Source: DATKMP01 sp035541775
GTDB taxonomy: Bacteria; Bacteroidota; Ignavibacteria; UBA10030
Direction of reading: 5' to 3'
Length of the DNA: 7,974 nt
NCBI GenBank assembly: GCA_035541775.1
Contig: DATKMP010000105.1
Span: 1-7,974 of the forward strand
Shown: one piece after another, positions 1 through 6,407 of the stretch
How positions within the stretch are numbered: the stretch's first letter is position 1
Layout: the number at the start of each line of letters is the position of its first letter
The notes under the pieces: generated by a model
The model's input: the letters and a program-made list of their open reading frames with translations, nothing else
The model's database searches: none
Told to the model about the DNA's origin: nothing
Position numbers and translations under genes: made by a program

Positions 1-1585
1 TGTTGTTTATAGAAATAGTTTCGATCCGACGACATTTCCCAACAGCAACAGCTATAGCGGCGCCTCGAGTAATATTTCGATCAAAGACTTTGATGCACGG
101 TCGTTGCGTATGCACGTTACGATCAAATTTGATTCATTGACTTCGTTCAAACGGCTTCCGAATTTTACGCATTCATTTGCAGCAACACAAACCGGATTTC
201 CGACTGCGACACAACATTCTGTCATTCTTCCCGTCGATAATCGAATTCCTGTTTGGGATAATAATGGAAAAAGTTTTCTCGCTAATACCGGCGGTTTGAT
301 TTTAAATGTTGGTGGACAATTTGGTATTGCGACTTACGAAAGTTCCTCTGTGCAAATAATATTAGCGGGCACAAGGGTACAAGATTCTTTGCTGAACGTT
401 AACATCTTGGATAGAAGCTCACAAAATATCTCTATACAATGGATTCATTTGCAAACTCAAGCAACGACAGCACCGTTGTTTTCTTTGTCACCGCTTTCTC
501 TGTTTGTTGGAGGGACGAATGGAAATTTGTATCAATATCAATTGAATACAAATTCGCTGACGCACCAAACTTTCGGTTCGAACGACATCACGGCGATTAC
601 AGAATTGCCGAACGGAATTTATTGCAGCGATGCTTCGACATTGTATCATGAAAATGTTTCACAGTCTTTGCCTACAGGAGCATCAACGTGGCTTTTGGCG
701 GGTGCAGTTTCTGCAAGTGGAAATTTTGTCGTCGCAGCACAGAAAAATGATAACAGAATTCTTGCTTTCGATACAACACTTTCAAAAACGTTATTCGATG
801 TTTCCATGAACAGCACAATTCTTTCGCTTGCCATTGGCGATGTGAATGGCGATGGAGAAAAAGATGTCGTCGTGATGTCGGCAAAAAATATTTATGCGTT
901 CAATCGCAACGGAGTGATGCTGGATAATTTTCCAATTACCATTTCGCGCGATTCGGGATTCGTCGGTTCGCCAATCCTCGCTGATGTTGATGGCGACGGT
1001 TTAACCGATATTCTTGCTCTCACATCGGATGGATCTCTTTTCGCATGGAACAATCACGCAAAACTTCTCACAGGTTTTCCGGTCGTTGCTGCATCGCCGG
1101 AAGCAACATCGATGGCAGCATTTAAAGACAGTTCAGGAAATTTTGCTGTCTTCACAACAACGCGTGATGGCAACACGCAGGCGGTTTCATTAGGAAATCC
1201 GTACAACGCAGCAAAAGTATTTTGGTCGCAGCAATTTGGTAATTCACTGTTATCAAGTGAAGATTCAACCGTGCTCGCGCCGTCGTCTCAGCAGACGACA
1301 GATTTTTTGCCGAAAGCCCGAACATATAATTGGCCGAATCCCGTTTATGGCAACTCGACACAGATTCGGTACTATGTAACTGAAAACGCAACTGTGAATA
1401 TCAAAATTTTCGATCTTGCCGGATCGAAGATCACAGAATTAAATGGCACTGCTATTGCCGGTATGGATAATGAAGTAACGTGGAATGTTTCCAACATCCA
1501 AAGCGGTATTTATCTTGCGCGCGTCGAAGCAAAATCTGCACATCAATCGTCTGTGGCAATTATAAAAATCGCTGTTGTCAAGTGA
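1..1585 (+). CDS. Secreted protein, 3' part: M6-protease-like end, FG-GAP/VCBS propeller, T9SS type A sorting domain
   Basis: The reading frame (codons from base 2) is open to the left edge, so the gene begins outside the window and the ATG at 104 is an internal Met; 527 codons are visible. The first ~45 residues contain the pattern F-P-N-S-x-S-Y-S-G-A-S-S-x-I-S-I, which resembles the end of M6/immune-inhibitor-A metalloproteases; no catalytic motif is visible, so protease identity is inferred. Visible residues ~150-400 are beta-rich with propeller-like repeats. They include two D-x-[DN]-G-D-G-x-x-D calcium-loop motifs (DVNGDGEKD at 839-865, DVDGDGLTD at 983-1009) typical of FG-GAP/VCBS blades. 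The last ~85 residues (from about 1325) carry NWPNP, an IRYYV strand, KIFDLAG and SGIYLARVEA, matching T9SS type A sorting domains that are removed on export. The product is probably released or anchored at the cell surface. Stop is TGA 1583-1585. Export via T9SS is a family-based inference. Confidence 0.82.
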   Translation, partial: VVYRNSFDPTTFPNSNSYSGASSNISIKDFDARSLRMHVTIKFDSLTSFKRLPNFTHSFAATQTGFPTATQHSVILPVDNRIPVWDNNGKSFLANTGGLILNVGGQFGIATYESSSVQIILAGTRVQDSLLNVNILDRSSQNISIQWIHLQTQATTAPLFSLSPLSLFVGGTNGNLYQYQLNTNSLTHQTFGSNDITAITELPNGIYCSDASTLYHENVSQSLPTGASTWLLAGAVSASGNFVVAAQKNDNRILAFDTTLSKTLFDVSMNSTILSLAIGDVNGDGEKDVVVMSAKNIYAFNRNGVMLDNFPITISRDSGFVGSPILADVDGDGLTDILALTSDGSLFAWNNHAKLLTGFPVVAASPEATSMAAFKDSSGNFAVFTTTRDGNTQAVSLGNPYNAAKVFWSQQFGNSLLSSEDSTVLAPSSQQTTDFLPKARTYNWPNPVYGNSTQIRYYVTENATVNIKIFDLAGSKITELNGTAIAGMDNEVTWNVSNIQSGIYLARVEAKSAHQSSVAIIKIAVVK

Positions 1586-1627
1586 TTGACGCAAAGAGCT
1601 TACCGCATATTGGGTGAACAACTTATC

Positions 1628-1644
1628 GATTTGGATTTGGATTC
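1628..1644 (+). repeat. Short direct repeat GATTTG-GATTTG-GATTC abutting a start codon
   Basis: The 59-bp gap between the first two genes ends in two copies of GATTTG plus a partial third, running straight into the ATG at 1645. No purine-rich Shine-Dalgarno sequence sits at the usual distance, so the start of the downstream gene appears to rely on weak or SD-independent initiation, as is common in Bacteroidota. The repeat itself may be chance. The rest of the gap shows no convincing terminator or promoter. Confidence 0.3.
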
Positions 1645-4600
1645 ATGAAATATATTCAACCGCTGGTATCTGTTTTTTTATGTTGTTTCGTTGCTGCTTC
1701 TGTACTCATTGCTCAGGATGAAGATTTTCCTCATCCTGAATTAGAATGGTACACCATTACGACACCGCACTTTTTGGTGCATTACCATAACGGCACAGAA
1801 CGAACTGCGCGCGAGCTGGCGCATGTTGCGGAAAGCATTTACAAACCTATCACGACACTGTATAACCATGAACCGGATCAACGCGTGAGCATTGTTATTC
1901 GCGATCATGATGATTATTCCAACGGCGGGGCGTATTTTTATGATAACAAAATTGAAATTTGGGCTTCGTCGTTAGATACCGATTTGCGAGGAATGCATCC
2001 GTGGTTGTGGGATGTCGTTTCGCATGAATTCACCCACATTATCCAAGTGCAAACAGCGATGAAGTTCGGGCGGCATGTGCCGGGCATTTATTTGCAGTGG
2101 CTGGGCTATCAAGCAGAGCGGCGTCCCGATGTCCTGTATGGATATCCCAATGTGTTGGTGTCGTATCCCATTGCCGGTGTGATACTTCCCAGCTGGCTTG
2201 CCGAAGGCATTGCACAGTACAATAATCCGTCCTTGAAGTTCGATTATTGGGATACGCATCGCGATATGATGTTGCGGATGTATATGTTGGATGGCAATCC
2301 GCTTACGTGGGAAGAGATGGGTGTGTTTGGAAAAACAAGTTTGGGAAATGAATCTTCGTACAATGCCGGATTTTCGATCATCGATTATATTGCAGAAAAA
2401 TACGGCGTCAACAAGCTCGAACAACTCTCGCGAAATCTTGCAGTGCCTTATCGTCTTACGGTGGATGGCGCGATTCAAGCAACACTGGGAATTTCCGGCG
2501 AAGAATTGTACGCGCAATGGAAGGATGAAAAGACAAAAAAATATAAAGCCGTTGCCGATTCTATTCGCCCTCAACTGCATGAAGGCACGCTGATTGAGAA
2601 AGAAGGATTCGGAAATTTCTTTCCAATTTTTAGCCCTGATAAAAAAAATATAGCGTACGTTTCCAATCAAGGTGAGGATTATTTTAGCATTAGCGATGTC
2701 TATCTTTATCATCGGCAATATAAAACAAAAAAAATTATTGCATCGCGCGTTCATTCTACCATATCATTTTCACCGGATGGAAAATATTTATATTATGCAA
2801 AAATTGATCGCGACAACCCGCATTGGTCGGGTTACAGCGATTTGTACCGTTTTGAAATTGCCACAGAAAAAGAGAACCGCTTGACATTCGGATTGCGGGC
2901 GTTGAGTCCCAAACTTTCATCGGATGGCAAACAAATTGTTTTTGCGTACGGCCATGACGGCACGCTGAATGCCGGTATTGTGGATGCTGATGGAAAAAAC
3001 ATCCGGCAGATTACACATTTTGAAGACGGCGAACAAGTTTATACACCGGCATTTTCACCTGATGGCAGGACCATTGCATTCGGTTATTCCATCGGAAACG
3101 ACCAATCGATCGGCTTGGTCGATACGAGCGGCAGAAATTTAAAATTTCTTTCTCTGAAAGGCGATTCACGCAATCCATGTTTTTCTTCAGATGGAAAAAC
3201 GCTGGTGTATTCTTCCGACCAGACACACATCTTTAATATTTATGCCTATTCATTCTCGGATAGTGCATCACAGCAACTCACCAATGTTTTAGGCGGTGCA
3301 TTTTATCCGTCCGTCGATAGCGCCGGCAATCTTGTCTATTCGACCTATACATCGTCAGGATTTAAAATTGCCTATCTCGCTGCTGATTCCACAGTGCGTG
3401 GGCAAACGATTGCGAACGGTTTGCACAACGATTCCTTACCTTCGCCGCAGTCGATACCTTTAACCTTCGTTCGCCCATTGTTTCATTCGCATCTTGATTC
3501 TACGGCGACAGAGGAATTTTTGCGGACAAAATATCTTTCAAAACCTTATCATTCGGTCTTTACCAGCGTTTCGATCGTTCCTTTGCTGCGCATCGACAAT
3601 TACAACATCAGCAATCAAGGAATCGATATGATTAAACCGGGATTGTATTTTACATCCTCAGATGTCTTGGATAAAATTGATTTGATCGGCGGTGCAGCGA
3701 TCAACAGAAAGTTAGAACGCGATTTATTTTTTGTTGTTGATTATTCCGACCGCATTCCGCTTTTGTATCAATTAGGATTAGAGCCAACGCTTTCGCTGGA
3801 AATGTATAGCATCAGCAGGGAAACGAATAATCAATTTGAATTACCGGGCAATCCACCGCCGGCTCCCATCAACGCTGATGTTACGTATTCAATGTTAGAA
3901 TTCGACGGATCGTTCCGTCAAAAAATATTTACGGAAAATACCGAAATCAAATTGGGTTATTCATGGAGCAGCTACGATGAAAGCCTCGGCTTCTGGAGCA
4001 TCGATAATTATGAAGGCCATCCCGTCAGTTCGCAAGCATCGAGAGCTACGTACTTTAAAGGGAACACCTTCACACTTCAACTAAAACATAATGTTATTTT
4101 GCCGACGATGGATCGTGATATCAATCCGGTCGGTCGTTCTTTCTTGTTCCGCTATAGTTATGAAATTGATGATTTTAATCCGTCAGATTCGTTAAAGCTT
4201 GATGCGAGCGGTTCGGTGGTCTCTGCTTTTACGCCTTATAAATTGCACCGCCTTGAATTGATCTGGAACGAATATTTACCGCTGCCGTTTTACAAACAGA
4301 CCTTGACGCTCTCACTGCACGGCGGCAGTATTTTGGGGCCGACGGTCGATGAATTTTTTGATTTTTATGCAGGCGGTTTTACCGGTATGCGCGGCTATAC
4401 ATTTTATGCCCTTGGCGGCAACGAAATGTTGACGGCGAATGCCACATATCGGTTTCCGATTTCCACGCAGCTTAATTGTCGCGTGCTGCAATTTTATTTT
4501 ACAAAATTATTTGCATCTGTCTTCTACGATGTCGGCGATGCATGGTCCGGTGCTGTGCCCGATTATTCCACGTGGAAGCATGATATTGGATTTGAGTTGC

Positions 4601-4803
4601 GGCTTGAATCATTTTCTTTTTATGTTTATCCGACAAGAATTTTCTTTTCCGGCGCATACGGTATCGACCAGTTTAGCACGAAGGTCAATAGCGTGGCCGT
4701 CAATTCGGTGGAGTACGGGAAGGAATGGCGATTTTATCTCGGAATATTATTTGGATTTGACCTGAATGAACTTATGCCAAAAACACAGATGAGGTACCAA
4801 TGA
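1645..4803 (+). CDS. Outer-membrane gluzincin peptidase / PD40 (TolB-like) propeller / Omp85-type barrel fusion protein
   Basis: 1052 residues. Residues 1-24 form a signal peptide (hydrophobic core ending LIAQ, then acidic DED). Residues ~35-300 are a peptidase-MA-like zinc domain: HEFTH at 127-131 gives ligands H127 and H131 and the catalytic base E128, and WLAEG at 184-188 supplies E187 as the likely third ligand, so the active site looks intact. Residues ~320-580 carry six PD40/TolB-like blades, marked by F/L-S-P/S-D-G/K motifs near 329, 375, 424, 470 and 513 and a weaker one near 556. Residues ~640-1040 are strand-rich with aromatic alternation; GGFTGMRGY at 910-918 followed by ANATYRFPI matches the last-strands signature of Omp85/BamA surface-antigen barrels. 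The expected site is the outer membrane with protease and propeller in the periplasm. Databases tend to label such proteins TolB-like or biopolymer transporter, but this is not the Tol-Pal protein. Substrate unknown. The stop overlaps the next start. Confidence 0.88.
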   Translation: MKYIQPLVSVFLCCFVAASVLIAQDEDFPHPELEWYTITTPHFLVHYHNGTERTARELAHVAESIYKPITTLYNHEPDQRVSIVIRDHDDYSNGGAYFYDNKIEIWASSLDTDLRGMHPWLWDVVSHEFTHIIQVQTAMKFGRHVPGIYLQWLGYQAERRPDVLYGYPNVLVSYPIAGVILPSWLAEGIAQYNNPSLKFDYWDTHRDMMLRMYMLDGNPLTWEEMGVFGKTSLGNESSYNAGFSIIDYIAEKYGVNKLEQLSRNLAVPYRLTVDGAIQATLGISGEELYAQWKDEKTKKYKAVADSIRPQLHEGTLIEKEGFGNFFPIFSPDKKNIAYVSNQGEDYFSISDVYLYHRQYKTKKIIASRVHSTISFSPDGKYLYYAKIDRDNPHWSGYSDLYRFEIATEKENRLTFGLRALSPKLSSDGKQIVFAYGHDGTLNAGIVDADGKNIRQITHFEDGEQVYTPAFSPDGRTIAFGYSIGNDQSIGLVDTSGRNLKFLSLKGDSRNPCFSSDGKTLVYSSDQTHIFNIYAYSFSDSASQQLTNVLGGAFYPSVDSAGNLVYSTYTSSGFKIAYLAADSTVRGQTIANGLHNDSLPSPQSIPLTFVRPLFHSHLDSTATEEFLRTKYLSKPYHSVFTSVSIVPLLRIDNYNISNQGIDMIKPGLYFTSSDVLDKIDLIGGAAINRKLERDLFFVVDYSDRIPLLYQLGLEPTLSLEMYSISRETNNQFELPGNPPPAPINADVTYSMLEFDGSFRQKIFTENTEIKLGYSWSSYDESLGFWSIDNYEGHPVSSQASRATYFKGNTFTLQLKHNVILPTMDRDINPVGRSFLFRYSYEIDDFNPSDSLKLDASGSVVSAFTPYKLHRLELIWNEYLPLPFYKQTLTLSLHGGSILGPTVDEFFDFYAGGFTGMRGYTFYALGGNEMLTANATYRFPISTQLNCRVLQFYFTKLFASVFYDVGDAWSGAVPDYSTWKHDIGFELRLESFSFYVYPTRIFFSGAYGIDQFSTKVNSVAVNSVEYGKEWRFYLGILFGFDLNELMPKTQMRYQ
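4788..4794 (+). promoter_or_regulatory. Shine-Dalgarno-like site GATGAGG for the downstream overlapping gene
   Basis: GATGAGG lies inside the last codons of the upstream gene, 5 bases before the ATG at 4800. It is the clearest ribosome-binding site in the window. With the ATGA start/stop overlap it supports this start and translational coupling of the two genes. Confidence 0.5.
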
Positions 4804-5753
4804 AACACGGAAAGATGGTAATCGCGGTCGCAATGGTTTTTATTGCGGCATGTCCAATTGCAAAAACTCAATATCTCGATCGCTATGAAGCTGCCACTGT
4901 ATCGATCAACACCGGCGATCTTCGTACCGATTTACTGATGATGCCAGATGCAAGATCGTTCGTAAGCGAGCTCGACAGCAGTTATAGTACTCGGCATGCC
5001 AATCGCTATTCGCCAATGCGCGCTGCGTTATATTCTGCGGTTATTCCCGGCGCAGGACAATTTTATACGAAGAGTTACGTGCAAAGCGCATTGTTTGTCG
5101 GTGCCGAAGCGGCATTGTGGATCTTATACTTCAAGTACGAAAACAAAGGAGATCAGCAGACTCAGGATTTCCAGAATTATGCCGACCAAAATTATTCTGT
5201 GGTGCGATATGTTCAGTGGATTCAAAAATATTATCCTGCATATTATGCGGCGGCGATACAGAATTACGGATCAATATTGAATGGCTCAACAAGTCCCAAT
5301 CCTTGGGATCAAGTAAATTGGAGCGCCTTAAACCAGTGTGAAACATTAATTGGAAATAACCCCGACAACATCATCACCGGATTTTCGCATCAACTGCCGA
5401 TACGTCCGCAGCAGCAATATTATGAGCTTATTGGAAAGTATCCGCAGTTTGCCGGCGGCTGGGACGATGCAGCAGCCAGCGGCATTGACGCGAATGCCGT
5501 CGTTGCCCAAGAAGTTTCTCCGCACTTTTTGTATTACCGGAATATGCGCGGGGATGCAAATTCCTATTATAATATTGCATCAACGATGTCGTACCTTCTC
5601 GTTGCCAACCATGTGCTGAATATGCTGGAAGCTGCATGGAATGCTGCACATCTCAATTCGAAATTACATGCATCGTCAGGTGTTCAACCGAGAAATATCG
5701 ATGGCTATCGCACGGAATTGGCGTACACCATGAATCTTCAGGTAGAATTTTAA
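4800..5753 (+). CDS. DUF5683-like membrane protein, probable partner of the upstream barrel protein
   Basis: 317 residues, starting in a 4-base ATGA overlap with the preceding gene. Residues 1-24 are an export signal. It contains IAAC at 15-18, which fits a lipobox (lipidated C18), while a type I cleavage site near A21-Q24 is less well formed, so lipoprotein versus cleaved protein is unsettled. Residues 70-110 hold the hallmark SPMRAALYSAVIPGAGQFY, then a hydrophobic helix (SALFVGAEAALWILY), as in DUF5683-type proteins of Bacteroidota. The central part is Tyr/Gln/Asn rich (residues 117-210). YELIGKYPQF and GGWDD at 208-223 and a second hydrophobic/amphipathic helix at 260-285 (SYLLVANHVLNMLEAAW) are further conserved-looking elements. 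The protein ends in LQVEF with terminal Phe. The family has no established function to my knowledge; tight coupling suggests it works with, or helps assemble, the barrel-protease. Family name is from recognition, not a search. Confidence 0.8.
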   Translation: MKHGKMVIAVAMVFIAACPIAKTQYLDRYEAATVSINTGDLRTDLLMMPDARSFVSELDSSYSTRHANRYSPMRAALYSAVIPGAGQFYTKSYVQSALFVGAEAALWILYFKYENKGDQQTQDFQNYADQNYSVVRYVQWIQKYYPAYYAAAIQNYGSILNGSTSPNPWDQVNWSALNQCETLIGNNPDNIITGFSHQLPIRPQQQYYELIGKYPQFAGGWDDAAASGIDANAVVAQEVSPHFLYYRNMRGDANSYYNIASTMSYLLVANHVLNMLEAAWNAAHLNSKLHASSGVQPRNIDGYRTELAYTMNLQVEF

Positions 5754-5780
5754 ATCGAATTTGATTTTCTTGAATTCGAT
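5754..5780. repeat. Perfect 8-bp inverted repeat with 11-nt loop just after a stop codon
   Basis: ATCGAATT (5754-5761) and AATTCGAT (5773-5780) are exact reverse complements, beginning immediately after the TAA at 5751-5753. The stem is AT-rich and no T-run follows it, so it is a poor intrinsic terminator by textbook criteria. It could be a weak terminator, an mRNA 3'-end stabiliser, or an operator, since its right arm falls in the promoter candidate that follows. Confidence 0.4.
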
Positions 5781-5798
5781 CAAGATGTTTCCTATATT
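5770..5798 (+). promoter_or_regulatory. Candidate sigma70-like promoter for the HIT-SLBB unit
   Basis: TTGAAT at 5770-5775 and TATATT at 5793-5798 are separated by 17 bases, matching 4/6 and 5/6 of the TTGACA/TATAAT consensus, in the largest intergenic gap of the window (5754-5884). Transcription would start near 5805 and leave a leader of about 80 bases. The region is AT-rich, so a chance match is possible, and Bacteroidota housekeeping promoters often use a different consensus that I do not see here. Confidence 0.33.
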
Positions 5799-5884
5799 AA
5801 TTTTATTAAATTCAATCTCAGTAAACAGAAACAGCGCTTTTATTGATTGATGAATGGTAAAAAACGGGAAGAAATGAAACGTTC

Positions 5885-6391
5885 ATGAAGAAAATATTTT
5901 CACCCTGGCGTTCGGCATATATCAAAACGTTTAGCGAGAAGAAAAAAAAGAAACAATGTCTTTTTTGTTCTATCATGAAAAATAAAAAAAATGACAGGAA
6001 AAATTTAATCGTATGGCGCGGGCAGTATTGTTTTGTCGTGATGAACCGGTTTCCCTATAACAGCGGGCATGTCATGGTGGTGCCGTACAGGCACACTGCA
6101 TTGATGGAAGATTTTGACGACAACGAGCAGCTTGAATGTATGAAGGTTATACAACAATGCATCACGGCGCTGAAAGCCGAAAGTCACCCGGAAGGATTTA
6201 ACGTCGGTGCAAACATCGGAAGGGTCGCAGGTGCCGGTATCGACCAGCACATTCACTTTCATGTCGTTCCACGCTGGAATGGCGATGCGAATTTTATGCC
6301 GGTACTCTCCGATGTAAAAATAGTTTCTGAATCTATTGAAGCAACCAGAACAGGTTTGGCGAACCAGTTCAAAAGAATATTTCAACAATAA
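5885..6391 (+). CDS. HIT-family (histidine triad) nucleotide-binding protein
   Basis: 168 residues, no signal peptide, so cytoplasmic. The histidine triad is HIHFHVV at residues 122-128, with H124 the expected nucleophile by analogy with Hint and Fhit. N-terminal features fit the Ap4A-phosphorylase-like bacterial HIT subgroup: PWRSAY at 7-12 and a CLFC pair at 25-28, which with later His residues may bind zinc. NRFPYNSGHVMVVPYRH (54-70) is the conserved core strand region, and residues 104-118 (GFNVGANIGRVAGAG) form the nucleotide-contacting segment. Such proteins hydrolyse or transfer nucleotidyl groups; the substrate here cannot be told. The ATG at 5885 is the first possible start after an in-frame stop at 5858, and the next Met (5975) would lose both PWR and CxxC, so this start is firm. 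A Lys-rich insert (residues 19-23) precedes CxxC, where an A8 run occurs. Only 16 bases separate its stop from the next gene. Confidence 0.93.
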   Translation: MKKIFSPWRSAYIKTFSEKKKKKQCLFCSIMKNKKNDRKNLIVWRGQYCFVVMNRFPYNSGHVMVVPYRHTALMEDFDDNEQLECMKVIQQCITALKAESHPEGFNVGANIGRVAGAGIDQHIHFHVVPRWNGDANFMPVLSDVKIVSESIEATRTGLANQFKRIFQQ

Positions 6392-6407
6392 TATTATTGG
6401 CTTACCT

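Noticed and set aside
104..106. ATG as the start of the first gene.
   Set aside because: The frame is open upstream to the left edge and the upstream residues form part of a recognisable domain end, so this Met is internal.
1586..1614. TTGACG just after the first stop as a -35 element for the barrel gene.
   Set aside because: No good -10 hexamer lies 16-18 bases downstream; the nearest AT-rich candidate (CATATT at 1606) is only 14 bases away.
1972..2754. A 260-codon open frame on the - strand.
   Set aside because: It lies wholly within the peptidase/propeller gene, its product has no recognisable domain and an odd His/Cys/Ile-rich composition, and the + strand frame carries clear motifs. 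It is a shadow frame.
5769..5784. Alternative small hairpin CTTGA...TCAAG.
   Set aside because: Only a 5-bp stem, mutually exclusive with the longer 8-bp repeat and without a T-run.
6005..6388. A 127-codon - strand frame covering most of the HIT gene.
   Set aside because: Antisense shadow of a strongly conserved HIT domain; the Cys/His/Arg-rich product has no known motif.
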